Assembly: GCF_016863635.1 (NCBI RefSeq)
Contig: NZ_BOPG01000002.1
Coordinates: forward strand, 31,062-95,061
DNA from: Virgisporangium aurantiacum
Lineage (GTDB): Bacteria; Actinomycetota; Actinomycetes; Mycobacteriales; Micromonosporaceae
DNA length: 64,000 bases
Direction of reading: 5' to 3'
A model generated the notes under the pieces. The model did not search any database. It was not told the origin of the DNA and saw nothing but the letters and a program-made list of their open reading frames with translations. Position 1 is the stretch's first letter. Every line of letters begins with the position of its first letter. Of the stretch, positions 1 to 9,255 are shown piece by piece. A program made the position numbers and the translations under genes.

Positions 1-2797
1 TCGCATCTCCCGTCGCGGGGTCGACCGGGGCCGGGTCGATCCGCTCGGTCGAATGCGGCACCCGCGGCGCCGGAACAGCGGTCGAGAGCGGCCACTGCGG
101 TGGCGCCTGCTGCGGTCCGGGCGCCGGGGCCGGCTCGGTCACCTCGGACGGTCGCATCGCACCCGGGACACTCGCCACCCCGCGGGCGAAGCCCTGGCTG
201 AACGCGTCGGCCTCGGCTTTGGCCGTGGCCGGGTCGACCGGGTTCGGGTCGCGGGGCTCGGCCGGAGCGAGTCCGCTGGGCAGGTTTCGACCCGGCACCC
301 GCCGGCTCAGCCCACCCCGCTCCTCGACGGGCGGCGCCGCATCGGACTGCGCCGCATCGGCGGGAGAACCGCCGTCCGGCCCGGCGGACGTCGCGTCGGC
401 CGGCGTGGCGTTCGGCGGCATCGGTGGCCGGCCCGACGGCATCGGGACCGCGGGCACCGGTGGCTCGCCCGGCAACTGCGGCCGGTCGCGCAACGATCCC
501 GGCCGGATCGGCGGGGCCTGCGGTCCGGTGGGCCCGGCGAGCGCGCCGGCGGACCCGGCGGGCGCACCGGCCACGGGTTCGGTCGGGATCGCGGGTCGGG
601 TCGCGGCCAGCGGAACGATCGGCCCCGACGCCACCGAGGGTGGTACCAGCGGTGCCGGTACCCCGCCCGCGGGCGGGATACGGCCGGCGCGGGGCATATC
701 CAGGGCCGCCAGGGGCACCGTGTCGTGGCCGCGGGCGACCTGGCGCGGGGCGATCTCGCCGGCGACCGGGGCGCCGGCCGCGATCGCGGGCTTCCCTCCG
801 CCCGGCAGGATCGGGTCGCCGAACCAGTCGAAGTGCTCGATGCCGGCGACCTGCATCGCGGTCACCGTGCGCTCCGACACCGGAACGATCTGTCCGCCCG
901 TGCGCGCCGACTGGCGCAGGCCGCGGGGCTGGGGTGCCGGCGCGATGACGCCCACCGGCGCGGTGAGCAGGCGGGCCGGCAGGTCGATGTGGGCGACGAT
1001 GCCCTGCGGCTGGTTCGCCTGCAGGGTCACGGTGAGGCTGTGCCGGCGGGCGATCCGGCCCACCACGAACAGGCCGAGCACCCGGGTGGGCGCGATCTCC
1101 AGCCGTTCGCGGTCGACCAGCCGCTGGTTCTCGGCCGCGAGCTGCTCGACCGACATGCCGATGCCGACGTCGGCGATCGAGATCCGGCAGCCCTCGCCGA
1201 GGACCGACACCGACACGGTGACCGGGCCGGGCGGCGGCGAGTACGACACGGCGTTGTCGAGCAGCTCGGCCACCAGCAGGATCAGGTCGGAGACGACGCG
1301 CGGCACGGCCGCCACGTCGATCGCGTCCTCCAGCCGCACGCGGGTGAACTGCTCGATCTCGGCGGCGGCGGCGCGCACGACGTCGGCCAGCCGCATCGGG
1401 CCGGTGGCCGGGTCGTCGGCGGCGCCCGACACCACGAGCAGCGCCGAGGCGCTCCGGCGCAGGCGGGTGGCGACGTGGTCGAGGCGGTAGAGCCGTTCCA
1501 GCAGCTGCGGGTCCTGCTGCTGGCGTTCGAGCACGTCGATGAGGTTCAGCTGCCGGTCGGCCAGGTTACGGGTGCGCCGGGCGACGGTGGCGAACATCGC
1601 CGAGACGTTGCGCCGGGTGGTCACCTGGCGGGCGAGCAGCGCGGCCGCGCCCTCCTGCACCTGGTTGAACGCGGCCGCGAGGTCGGCCACGTCACCGGGA
1701 CCGGTGGTGGGCACCGCCCGCAGCGCCGGGGTCGACTCGGACTGGTTCTCGACGTCGCTGACCCGCTCCAGTTCCCGTCCGGTGGCCGCGGCCACCGCGA
1801 TCGCGGCCGCGTTGAGTTGCGCCAGCGGCACCGCGATCGAGCGGGCGCCGGCGGCGGCCAGCGCGGCGACGACCAGCAGCAGGAGCAGCGCGAGCAGCCC
1901 CACCACGATCGCCTCGGTGCGCGCGTCGGCGGCGTCGGCGGCGGCCTCGTCGGTGATCTCACGGGCGATACGGTCACCGACGAGCCGGCGCAGCGTCGTG
2001 TAGGTCTCGACGGCGGAGGCGATGCTGCTGACGGCCGCGTTCAGCTCGCCGAACGAGCTGGTGCCGGCGAGGGTGCGCACGCGCTCGGAGGCCTGACTGT
2101 TCTCGGCGAGGGTCAGCAGGTTGCGCTGGTTCGCGCTGGCCAGCGTGCCGAAGCGGTCGGTGTAGAGCTCGAGCGCCGTCTCCGCATCGTTCTGCAGCGC
2201 CTGGCCCGGTACCGGCTCGGTGACCCGCACCAGCACCGCGGTGCCCAGGCGGGCCGCCTGTTCGTTGGCCCGCAGCAGCTCGTCGAGCGCCGCCGCCGGC
2301 GGCAGTGAGGCGTCGGTACCGGCCGCGGTGGCCGGCGGGACGGCGTCGATGATCTCCGCGATGGCGTCGCTGAAGACGGTGTGCGCCACCAGGCTCAGCA
2401 CGCTGCGTTCGAGCGCGCGGGTCCGCAGCGTGCCGAGCAGCTCGATCACGCTCGCCACGGCGGGGCGCAGGCGCGGATCCGCGTCGGTGCGTACCTCGTC
2501 GATCGCGTCGTTGACCGCCTGGCTCTGCCGCACCACGGGCCCGCTGTCGGCCTCGTCGAGAGCCAGGTACAGCAGCGTCAGCAGGCGCTCGCGCTGCAAC
2601 TCCTCCAGCAGCACGCCGACGGTGCGGCGGGTCTCGGCCTCCTCGGCGATCGACGCCTGCGCCTGCGCGCGGTCGGCGCGGTCGACGACGACCGGCACGG
2701 CGAGACCCACCACCGCGGCCAGCGGGACGAGCACCAGCAGGGCCAGCCTCTGCGAGACCCGCAGCCGGCCGAGCCGCCGGCGGAGCCGGTAGATCAC
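1..2797 (-). CDS. nitrate/nitrite-sensing sensor histidine kinase (C-terminus cut by window edge)
   Basis: The reading frame is open from a GTG at 2797 to the window edge (more than 930 codons). It begins with a basic segment and a TM helix (about residues 15-35, LALLVLVPLAAVVGLAV), followed by a long extracytoplasmic all-helical domain typical of the nitrate/nitrite-sensing (NIT) family. A second TM near residue 300 leads into a HAMP-like region. A phosphoacceptor-like segment LYRLDHVATRLRR follows near residue 436, then an HATPase domain with an N-box (LLDNAVSYSPP) and G-box (DVGIGMS). A long Pro/Ala/Asp-rich tail continues past the edge. The order resembles CvnA kinases of actinobacterial conservons, whose roadblock, DUF742 and GTPase partners would lie left of the window. 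The start overlaps the preceding stop as GTGA, so the two genes are probably co-translated. The ligand is not deducible here. Confidence 0.9.
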   Translation of the reverse strand, partial: MIYRLRRRLGRLRVSQRLALLVLVPLAAVVGLAVPVVVDRADRAQAQASIAEEAETRRTVGVLLEELQRERLLTLLYLALDEADSGPVVRQSQAVNDAIDEVRTDADPRLRPAVASVIELLGTLRTRALERSVLSLVAHTVFSDAIAEIIDAVPPATAAGTDASLPPAAALDELLRANEQAARLGTAVLVRVTEPVPGQALQNDAETALELYTDRFGTLASANQRNLLTLAENSQASERVRTLAGTSSFGELNAAVSSIASAVETYTTLRRLVGDRIAREITDEAAADAADARTEAIVVGLLALLLLLVVAALAAAGARSIAVPLAQLNAAAIAVAAATGRELERVSDVENQSESTPALRAVPTTGPGDVADLAAAFNQVQEGAAALLARQVTTRRNVSAMFATVARRTRNLADRQLNLIDVLERQQQDPQLLERLYRLDHVATRLRRSASALLVVSGAADDPATGPMRLADVVRAAAAEIEQFTRVRLEDAIDVAAVPRVVSDLILLVAELLDNAVSYSPPPGPVTVSVSVLGEGCRISIADVGIGMSVEQLAAENQRLVDRERLEIAPTRVLGLFVVGRIARRHSLTVTLQANQPQGIVAHIDLPARLLTAPVGVIAPAPQPRGLRQSARTGGQIVPVSERTVTAMQVAGIEHFDWFGDPILPGGGKPAIAAGAPVAGEIAPRQVARGHDTVPLAALDMPRAGRIPPAGGVPAPLVPPSVASGPIVPLAATRPAIPTEPVAGAPAGSAGALAGPTGPQAPPIRPGSLRDRPQLPGEPPVPAVPMPSGRPPMPPNATPADATSAGPDGGSPADAAQSDAAPPVEERGGLSRRVPGRNLPSGLAPAEPRDPNPVDPATAKAEADAFSQGFARGVASVPGAMRPSEVTEPAPAPGPQQAPPQWPLSTAVPAPRVPHSTERIDPAPVDPATGDA

Positions 2798-4017
2798 CGG
2801 GCACCTGCCGGTGATCTCCCGGAGCCGCCGATTCCGGTGCCGACGACCGCGGTGACGGCGGGGTCGGTGCCGGGCCCGCCGTACAACCCGCCGCCGGGCA
2901 GGACGCTGTGCTGGCCGGGCGGATCATTGCCGAACGTCGCGCTCAACGAGGCGCCCAACGTCGCCGGCCGGCCCGACTCGTCCGGGTCGTCCGGCGCGGC
3001 GTGCGCCGGGCTGCGGCGGCGCGGCGGCCGCTGGCGGCGGGTGAGGATCAGCAGCGCGACCGCGGCGCCCACCGCCACCAGCAGGCCGACGACCACGACG
3101 ACGAGGATCTGGAGCCGCCGATCGGCGAGGTCGTCGAGCCGGGCCACCAGCAGCCGGTCGAGTTCGGCCCAGATGGTCTGGCCGAGCCGCTGCGACGAGT
3201 CACGCACGCCGACGGACGCCGCCGTGAGGTTGTCGGGCAGCGGCGGCATGGTGGCCACCGCCACCGACGGTGCGAGCTGATCGGTGGCGGCACCGAACTG
3301 GTCGAGCGGGGAGAGCAGCGCGCTGCCGACCTGTCCGCTCCGGCTGGCGTCGGCCACGTTGCTCAGCCCGGCGGCGACCGCTCCGGCGTTGGTCGCGATG
3401 CGGTCGCGCAGGATGGCGGCGCGCGGGTCCTCGGCGCGCAGGCCCGGCGTCATGTGGCCGAGGTCGGCGAGCTGGCCGGCGGCCTGCACGATCTCCGGCA
3501 GCCGCACCAGGCCGGCGTCGACGAGGTACGACGAGTCGACCTCGGAGTCGACGATCAGCCGGGACGTGTCACCGACGCGGCGGATCAGGGCCACGGTGAG
3601 GTCGACCGCCTGCCCCCAGCGCTGGTACGCCTCCAGGCCGGGCGAGCCGGGCCGCTGGACGAGTTCCTTGATCGAGTCGCGCAGGGTGGGCCACCGCGAC
3701 CGGCTGTTCAGCTCGGCGCCGTGCCGGAGCTCCACCAGCTCGACGGCCGCGAGCGCGCTCTCGATCGACGGGTTGTCGACCTGCTCGCCGCGCACGGCGG
3801 CGCTCTGGCCGGCGGCCAGCGTGTCGAGCAGCCGGGTCAACGGCCGCAGGTACGCCACACCCCGCCGCTCGGACTCGATCCGGGCCCGTCCGTCACTGTT
3901 CTCCGCCGACGCCCAGGCGGCGACCGTGGCCATCGGTACCAAAACGGCTACCGCCAGCAGTGCCGCCATGACCACCCGAACCCAGCCAACGCTGGCCCGG
4001 CGTTCCGCGACCGCCAA
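2794..4017 (-). CDS. two-TM sensor-like membrane protein upstream of the nitrate-sensor kinase
   Basis: The protein (about 407 aa) has an N-terminal TM (about residues 15-36), a roughly 260-residue alanine-rich, probably helical extracytoplasmic region, and a second TM (about residues 298-320, LQILVVVVVGLLVAVGAAV). A short basic/proline/glycine-rich cytoplasmic tail ends in GGLYGGPGTDPAVTAVVGTG. It looks like the input half of a kinase without any catalytic domain. I chose the TTG at 4017 because GGGAGG sits 5 nt upstream; the frame stays open to 4179, but that extension (Cys/Arg-rich) does not look coding. The stop overlaps the kinase start by 4 nt, so it may be an accessory sensor or partner for that kinase. 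I do not recognise a named family. Confidence 0.75.
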   Translation of the reverse strand: MAVAERRASVGWVRVVMAALLAVAVLVPMATVAAWASAENSDGRARIESERRGVAYLRPLTRLLDTLAAGQSAAVRGEQVDNPSIESALAAVELVELRHGAELNSRSRWPTLRDSIKELVQRPGSPGLEAYQRWGQAVDLTVALIRRVGDTSRLIVDSEVDSSYLVDAGLVRLPEIVQAAGQLADLGHMTPGLRAEDPRAAILRDRIATNAGAVAAGLSNVADASRSGQVGSALLSPLDQFGAATDQLAPSVAVATMPPLPDNLTAASVGVRDSSQRLGQTIWAELDRLLVARLDDLADRRLQILVVVVVGLLVAVGAAVALLILTRRQRPPRRRSPAHAAPDDPDESGRPATLGASLSATFGNDPPGQHSVLPGGGLYGGPGTDPAVTAVVGTGIGGSGRSPAGAR

Positions 4018-4395
4018 TGTCGCCTCCCGCTCAACGGGCAAACGCTCTCTCCACCACTTCGACGAAGATCCTTCCGGACCCACGCAGCAAGCAGGGGACG
4101 AGCCGCTTCCCTCCCCGGTTTTCCGACCGTCCGTGAATCTACGTCGAACGGTGCAGGTCCGGTCAACACCAGAAGGCATACATCGACCGATCAGCCGTCA
4201 TATGGCCACCGAACATCGCATGCCGTCGCAGTGCGACTACTCGATCTCCGGCGCCACGACCCCTCCGCGGGGGTCATGCCGCGGTCTGCGAAATTTCGTC
4301 CCGTCGGGTAGGCGACCGCCGATTGCCTAGCGCGCTCGTAGGCCATACTCTTGTATTCCGAGGCCGGCACTTTCCCCCGTGAGTGCCGGCCTCCC
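4018..4395. other. 378-bp intergenic region
   Basis: There is no convincing coding frame in this stretch. It holds the terminator hairpin of the upstream operon at 4360-4393 and presumably the promoter and leader of the gene starting at 4017, including its GGGAGG ribosome binding site at 4023-4028. It is clearly less G+C-rich than the genes around it. Confidence 0.6.
4360..4393 (-). terminator. strong hairpin just after the kinase stop codon
   Basis: A perfect 12-bp inverted repeat (GAGGCCGGCACT ... AGTGCCGGCCTC) with a 10-nt loop lies 2 nt downstream of the TAA of the histidine kinase at 4396-4398. It probably ends the 9473-4396 operon. There is no U-tract, as is common in high-G+C actinomycete terminators. 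Confidence 0.75.
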
Positions 4396-5622
4396 TTATG
4401 CCCTGACTAGGGGATTTACCTCGGTCGGTGCCGGGCCGTCGGCCCGGTCGGCGCCGTCGGCCGGAAGCCAGAGGACGAAGGTGCTGCCGGCACCCACCGT
4501 CGAGTGCACCGCGGCGCGGCCGCCGTGCGACTCCACGATCTGCCGCACGATCGCCAACCCGAGCCCGGTCCGCCGCTCGGCCGTCCGGTTCGGTCCCGCC
4601 TCCCGGCGCCAGAACCGGTCGAACACCTTGTCCCGGTCGCCGGCGTCGATGCCCGGTCCGCGGTCCGCGACCGCGATCCACAACCATCCGTCGATGCTCC
4701 CGGCGCCGACGGTGACGACGGAGTCGACGGGCGCGAGGCGGGTCGCGTTGGAGAGCAGGTTCGCCACCGCCCGGCGCAGCGCGTCGTGGTCACCCGACGC
4801 GATCAGCCCGTCGCCCAGCGCATACTCGATCGACACGCCCCGCTCCCCCGCGACGGCCCCGAACTCCTCGCCGGCCTCGCGCGCCACCTCGGCCAGGTCG
4901 ACCGCCGCATCGTCGAACCCCTCGGCCTCCCGGCGGGCGGTGGCCAGCAGGTCCTCCACGAGCCGCGACATCCGCACGGTCGCCCGGTCGATCACCGCGA
5001 CCGCCCGGTCGCGCTCCTCGGCACCGGTACCGGGGACGGCGAGCGTCGCGTCGAGGTTCGCCCGGATGATCGCCAGCGGGGTCCGTAGCTCGTGCGAGGC
5101 GTCGTCGATCAGCTGCCGTTGGGCCGCGAACGCGGAGTCGAGCCGGTCGAGCATCGAGTCGATCGTGTCGGCGAGGTCGCGCAGCTCGTCGCGGTAGCCG
5201 CCGAGGTGGATCCGGCGGGACAGGTCGGTCGCCTGGATCTCGCGGGCGGTGCGGGCCATCCGGCCCACCGGACGCAGCGCCCGGCCCGACAGCACCCAGC
5301 CGATGCCGAGGCTGGCCAGGAACAGGCCGCCGAGGGCCAGCCCGGAGTAGTTACGCAGCGTCTGCAGCGTGCGGAAGTTGACCGCCGACTCGACCTCCTC
5401 GACGGCGGCCATGTCGACGGTCTCGACGGTCCGCTCCCGGCCGTCGTAGCCGCGCTTGCGCAGCTCGACCTCGTAGCTCTTCGTGATCGGCTTCGGGTCG
5501 GTGCTCCGCTCGACGGCCACGTACGTCACCGCCAGCGCGGAACCGGCGAGCGCGAACAGCAGGAGCGAGTACAGGACGGTCAGCCGGAACCGGATCGACT
5601 GGGTGAACCGGGGCAACTTCAT
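4396..5622 (-). CDS. sensor histidine kinase (HAMP-HisKA-HATPase)
   Basis: This 408-aa membrane kinase is of the OmpR-partner type. It has an N-terminal TM (about residues 13-33), a short extracytoplasmic loop, a second TM (about 95-113), a HAMP domain, and an H-box DDASHELRTPLAI with the phosphoacceptor His. An N-box (VANLLSNATRLAP), a G1 box (VADRGPGID), an F-box (VFDRFWRRE) and a G2 box (TGLGLAIV) follow, so all catalytic elements are present. The ATG at 5622 overlaps the response regulator stop as ATGA, making the two a coupled pair. The pair sits at the end of the MoxR/DUF58/VWA operon, only 12 nt after the VWA gene, so it is probably co-transcribed with it. A perfect hairpin follows the stop. 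The stimulus is unknown. Confidence 0.93.
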   Translation of the reverse strand: MKLPRFTQSIRFRLTVLYSLLLFALAGSALAVTYVAVERSTDPKPITKSYEVELRKRGYDGRERTVETVDMAAVEEVESAVNFRTLQTLRNYSGLALGGLFLASLGIGWVLSGRALRPVGRMARTAREIQATDLSRRIHLGGYRDELRDLADTIDSMLDRLDSAFAAQRQLIDDASHELRTPLAIIRANLDATLAVPGTGAEERDRAVAVIDRATVRMSRLVEDLLATARREAEGFDDAAVDLAEVAREAGEEFGAVAGERGVSIEYALGDGLIASGDHDALRRAVANLLSNATRLAPVDSVVTVGAGSIDGWLWIAVADRGPGIDAGDRDKVFDRFWRREAGPNRTAERRTGLGLAIVRQIVESHGGRAAVHSTVGAGSTFVLWLPADGADRADGPAPTEVNPLVRA

Positions 5623-6314
5623 GGGTCCTCCCGCAACCGGTACCCGCGACCGACCACGGTCTCGATCAGCGGCCCGCCGTCGACACGCGGGCCGAGTTTG
5701 CGGCGCAAGGTGCCGACCGTGACCCGCACGGTCTCGGTGAACGGGTCGGCGTTCTCGTCCCAGACGTGCTCCAGCAGTTCCTCGGCCGGGACCACGTGTC
5801 CGGGCCGGGTCATCAGGTACTCCAGCACGCCGAACTCCTTCGGGGTGAGGCGCAACGGCGTGCCCGTCCGCGACGCGCTGTGCCGGGCGGCGTCCAGTTG
5901 CAGCTCACCGACGGTGAGCACGGAACCGGTGGCCCCGGTGTCGCGGCGGAGCAGGGCCCGCACCCGGGCCAGCAGCTCGGCGAGCGCGAACGGCTTCACC
6001 AGGTAGTCGTCGGCGCCCTCGTCGAGGCCCCGCACCCGGTCCTTCAGGGCACCACGGGCGGTGAGCATCAGCAGCCGCAGGCCCGGGCCGCCGGCGACCT
6101 CGACCTCGCCCCGGCGCAGCGCCCGGCAGATCGTGAACCCGTCGGCGTCGGGCAGGTTGATGTCGAGCAGCATCAGGTCGTAGGCGTGCACGGCGAGCCG
6201 CTCGTAGGCGTCGGCGGCGTCACCGGCGACGTCCACGGCGTAGCCGGCGCGCTCCAACCCGAGTCGGAGCGCGCCGGCCAGATCTTCCTCGTCCTCCACC
6301 AGGAGCAGGCGCAT
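5619..6314 (-). CDS. OmpR/PhoB-family response regulator
   Basis: The 231-aa protein has an N-terminal receiver domain with acidic residues D8/E9, phosphoacceptor D51 in LLDINLPDADG, a conserved Thr in MLTARG and Lys in DYLVKPF. A C-terminal winged helix follows (LTPKEFGVLEYLMTRPGHVV, then VRVTVGTLRRKLG). It should be phosphorylated by the kinase encoded immediately downstream and act as a DNA-binding transcription factor. It starts 12 nt after the stop of the VWA-domain gene, so the regulator is probably made together with the MoxR-type gene set. Its targets cannot be read from the sequence. Confidence 0.95.
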   Translation of the reverse strand: MRLLLVEDEEDLAGALRLGLERAGYAVDVAGDAADAYERLAVHAYDLMLLDINLPDADGFTICRALRRGEVEVAGGPGLRLLMLTARGALKDRVRGLDEGADDYLVKPFALAELLARVRALLRRDTGATGSVLTVGELQLDAARHSASRTGTPLRLTPKEFGVLEYLMTRPGHVVPAEELLEHVWDENADPFTETVRVTVGTLRRKLGPRVDGGPLIETVVGRGYRLREDP

Positions 6315-6326
6315 GGTCCTTCGAAC

Positions 6327-7307
6327 CTATGGCAATCTGGCGAACCACAGCAGGGACGTGGCCGCCGCGGCCATCGCGAACATCAGGCCGACCCCGATGA
6401 ACCGGGCCGACACGTCCTGCTTCTGCGTGACGTAGCCGACGTCGGAGCCGATGTCCTCGTAGACGGCCCGCAACTCGTCGCTGCTGCCCGCCTCGTGGTA
6501 GGCGCCGCCGGTCGCCTCGGCGACCTGCTCCAGCGTCTCCCCGTCGACCGGCACCCGGATGGTGCGGCCACTCACGTCGACCGTCCCGTCAGCGGTGCCG
6601 AACGCGATCGTGTCGACCGGCACCTGCGCCGTGGCCGCCTCCGCCGACACCTCCGCCGGATCGCGCCCGGACGTGTTGGCGCCGTCGGAGAGCACCACCA
6701 CCCGCGCCGGCGGCGGATCGGCCTCGGCGCCGGCGGCTTCGGCGTCGAACGAGGCGTCGAACGACCGGATCGCCTGCAGCGCCGTGTCGATCGCGGTACC
6801 GATCGCCGTGCCCTGCGCACCGGAGTAGCCGTCGGAGATCCGCTCGATGCCGGCCGCCAGCACGTCGCGGTCGGTGGTCGGCGCCACCTGCAGCGTCGCG
6901 CCGCCGGCGAACGTCACCAGGCCGACGTTGAACTCCGCCGGCAGCCCGCGCACGAACTCGCGGGCGGCGTCCTCGGCCGCCTGCAACCGGCTCGGGTCGA
7001 CGTCGTCGGCCCGCATCGACGTCGAGGCGTCCACCGCGACGATCACCGTGGCCCGCTCGCGGGGTACCTGCACGTCGTCGGCCGGCCGGGCGAAGCCGGC
7101 TACCAGCGGCACCAGCATGGCCAGGAACAGGCCCGCCGGCAGGTGCCGGCGCCAGCCCGGTCGCTTCGGCGCGACCTTGTCGAGCAGCGCCAGGTTCGTG
7201 AAGCGGACGGTGTACCGGCTGCGCCGCCGCTGCGCGAACACGTACGCGATGGCGAGCGCCGCCACGCCAAGGAGCAGCCACAGCCGGGCCGGTGACTCGA
7301 AACTCAT
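6327..7307 (-). CDS. VWA-domain membrane protein (BatA-like)
   Basis: The 326-aa protein has an N-terminal TM (LWLLLGVAALAIAYVFA), a second TM around residues 55-70, a von Willebrand factor A domain with a complete MIDAS start (VAVDASTSM), and a C-terminal TM (FIGVGLMFAMAAAATSLLWF). The arrangement matches BatA-type proteins, in which a metal-binding VWA domain faces outside the membrane between TM anchors. It overlaps the DUF58 gene by 4 nt and follows MoxR, the classical MoxR-DUF58-VWA order. Such sets are thought to assist maturation or assembly of cell-envelope or enzyme complexes; the client is unknown. Confidence 0.9.
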   Translation of the reverse strand: MSFESPARLWLLLGVAALAIAYVFAQRRRSRYTVRFTNLALLDKVAPKRPGWRRHLPAGLFLAMLVPLVAGFARPADDVQVPRERATVIVAVDASTSMRADDVDPSRLQAAEDAAREFVRGLPAEFNVGLVTFAGGATLQVAPTTDRDVLAAGIERISDGYSGAQGTAIGTAIDTALQAIRSFDASFDAEAAGAEADPPPARVVVLSDGANTSGRDPAEVSAEAATAQVPVDTIAFGTADGTVDVSGRTIRVPVDGETLEQVAEATGGAYHEAGSSDELRAVYEDIGSDVGYVTQKQDVSARFIGVGLMFAMAAAATSLLWFARLP

Positions 7308-8233
7308 GCCGCACCACCGGGCCGGTGGGCCGCCCGGGCGAGACGGCGCTGGGCGTACACGTGCCGCACCAGGTCGAGGACCCAGTCGCGGTCGGTGCGC
7401 AGGCGCAGGTGCGCGGCACCGGCCCGGCGGATGGCCGCCGCCGTGGCCAGTCGTTGCTCCTCCGCCGCGGCCGCGTAGCGTTCGCGCACCTTGCGCGTGG
7501 TCGCGACCTCGCGCTTGCGGCCGGTTTCCGGGTCGACGAGCGTGAGCAGGCCGACGTCGGGAAGCTCCAGCTCGCGGGGGTCCAGTACCTCCACGGCCAG
7601 CACCTGGTGGCGCGCAGCCAACCGGCGTAACGGTTGTACCCAGTCGGCGCTCTCACCGTCATCCAAAAAATCACTGACGATGACGACCAGGCCGCGCCGC
7701 GCCGCGAGCCTGGCCATGGATTCAATCGCGTCTTTCAGTTCGGGGGCCGGGCCTTCCGGCTGGCGCGGCAGGTCGACGAGCGACCGCAGCATCCCGAGCA
7801 GATGGATCCGACCGGTGCGGGCCGGATAGCGCCGGAGCCGGTCGCGGCCCGCGACGAACCCGCCGATCCGGTTGCCGTGGCCGGCGGTGAGGAAGCCCAC
7901 CGCCGCGACCGCCGACACCGCGAGGTCCCGCTTCTCCTGATCGGCCGTGCCGAAGTCCATGCTGGCCGTGCCGTCGACGAGCACCCAGGTGGTGAGCTCG
8001 CGGTCGGCGTCGACCGTGCGGACGTGCGGCACCGTCGTTCGCGCGGTGACGGCCCAGTCCATGCGGCGGACCTCGTCCTCGCCGGGCCGGTACTCGCGGC
8101 TGCCGGCCGGTTCGCTGCCCGGGCCGGGCAGGAGACCGAGGTGCTGACCCTGGAGGAGGCCGTCGAGCCTCCTGGTGATGACCAGTTCCAGCCTTCTCAG
8201 CTTCTGCTGCGGTGCGAGTTGGTGGACGCTCAT
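7304..8233 (-). CDS. DUF58 domain-containing protein
   Basis: This is a 309-aa protein of the DUF58 family, which carries a degenerate VWA-like fold. Recognisable segments are the conserved RxYRPGEDEVRRMDW block (about residues 44-60) and a MIDAS-like motif VDGTASMDFG, where the usual first Ser is Thr. There is no obvious signal peptide or TM, so it is probably cytoplasmic, as DUF58 partners of MoxR often are. It overlaps both neighbours by 4 nt (MoxR upstream, VWA downstream). The role as a partner of the MoxR ATPase is inferred from this arrangement. Confidence 0.92.
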   Translation of the reverse strand: MSVHQLAPQQKLRRLELVITRRLDGLLQGQHLGLLPGPGSEPAGSREYRPGEDEVRRMDWAVTARTTVPHVRTVDADRELTTWVLVDGTASMDFGTADQEKRDLAVSAVAAVGFLTAGHGNRIGGFVAGRDRLRRYPARTGRIHLLGMLRSLVDLPRQPEGPAPELKDAIESMARLAARRGLVVIVSDFLDDGESADWVQPLRRLAARHQVLAVEVLDPRELELPDVGLLTLVDPETGRKREVATTRKVRERYAAAAEEQRLATAAAIRRAGAAHLRLRTDRDWVLDLVRHVYAQRRLARAAHRPGGAA

Positions 8234-9255
8234 GCGGCCAACTGCTTCGGCTCGCCGGTTGCCATCGCCCCCAGGCCCGGGCCGCCGGTGACCGACGTGA
8301 TGCGCGGCGGCGGCACGACCTCCAGCAGGCGCCGCGTGAGCTGCTCGGCGGTGACGCCGTCGGCGACCGCCTCGAAGCTCAGCACCAGCCGGTGGCTCAG
8401 GACGTCGACCGCGAGTTCGTGCACGTCCTCGGGCAGCACGTACTCGCGGCCGCGGATCAGGGCCAGGGCCCGGGCCGCCGCCGTGAGCCCGAGCGTGGCC
8501 CGCGGGCTGGCGCCGTAGGCCAGGTTCGGGGCGACGTCCGGCGCGCCGAACCGCTGCGGTTGGCGGGTGGCGAGCACCAGCCGGACGACGTACTCGGCGA
8601 TCGCGTGGTGCACGAAGACGTCCCTGGCCTGGTCCTGGAGGCTCAGCAGCGTTTCCGGATCGAGGACCGGCTTCGCCGTCGGCCGGCCCGTGCCGAGGCG
8701 GTAGAGGATCGCCAGTTCCTCGCCGTCGGTCGGGTAGTCGACGACGATCTTCATGAGGAAGCGGTCGCGCTGGGCCTCGGGAAGCTGGTAGACGCCCTCC
8801 GACTCGATCGGGTTCTGGGTCGCCAGCACCAGGAACGGCTTCGGCAGTTCGTAGGTGCGCCCGCCGATCGACACCTGACGCTCGGCCATCACCTCCAGCA
8901 GCGCCGACTGCACCTTCGCCGGTGCGCGGTTGATCTCGTCGGCGAGGACGAGGTTGTGCATCACCGGGCCCAGTTCGACGTCGAAGGTCTCCTTCGAGGC
9001 CCGGTAGATCCGGGTGCCGACGATGTCGGACGGCACCAGGTCGGGCGTGAACTGGATCCGGGCGAACGTGCCGCCGACGGCCGTCGCGAGGGTGTGCGCG
9101 GCCAACGTCTTGGCCACGCCGGGCACGCCTTCGAGGAGGCAGTGACCGTCGGCGACGAGCGCGGTGAGCAGGCGCTCGACCATCCGGTCCTGCCCGACGA
9201 TCACCCGCCGCACCTGGAACATCGCCTGTTCCAGCAGCTTCGCCGGCTCCGTCAC
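8230..9255 (-). CDS. MoxR-family AAA+ ATPase
   Basis: The 341-aa AAA+ protein has a Walker A motif (GVPGVAKT, about residues 40-47), a Walker B motif (LVLADEINRAPAKVQSALLE, about 105-124), sensor 1 (VLATQNPIESEG) and the C-terminal AAA lid with SPRATLGL. It is full length for MoxR. The GTG start at 9255 overlaps the stop of the preceding small secreted-protein gene as GTGA. MoxR ATPases act as chaperone-like remodelers together with VWA/DUF58 proteins, and both types follow here with 4-nt overlaps. Confidence 0.95.
   Translation of the reverse strand: MTEPAKLLEQAMFQVRRVIVGQDRMVERLLTALVADGHCLLEGVPGVAKTLAAHTLATAVGGTFARIQFTPDLVPSDIVGTRIYRASKETFDVELGPVMHNLVLADEINRAPAKVQSALLEVMAERQVSIGGRTYELPKPFLVLATQNPIESEGVYQLPEAQRDRFLMKIVVDYPTDGEELAILYRLGTGRPTAKPVLDPETLLSLQDQARDVFVHHAIAEYVVRLVLATRQPQRFGAPDVAPNLAYGASPRATLGLTAAARALALIRGREYVLPEDVHELAVDVLSHRLVLSFEAVADGVTAEQLTRRLLEVVPPPRITSVTGGPGLGAMATGEPKQLAA

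Noticed and set aside
53..2308. Long plus-strand open frame of 751 codons at the left end
   Set aside because: It is the antisense of the histidine kinase gene; its translation is Arg/Gly-rich with no motif, whereas the minus frame has NIT and HATPase motifs. Long antisense frames are expected at this G+C content.
4018..4395. Small genes in the 378-bp gap
   Set aside because: Short frames on either strand have no ribosome binding site and poor codon bias; only the terminator is supported.
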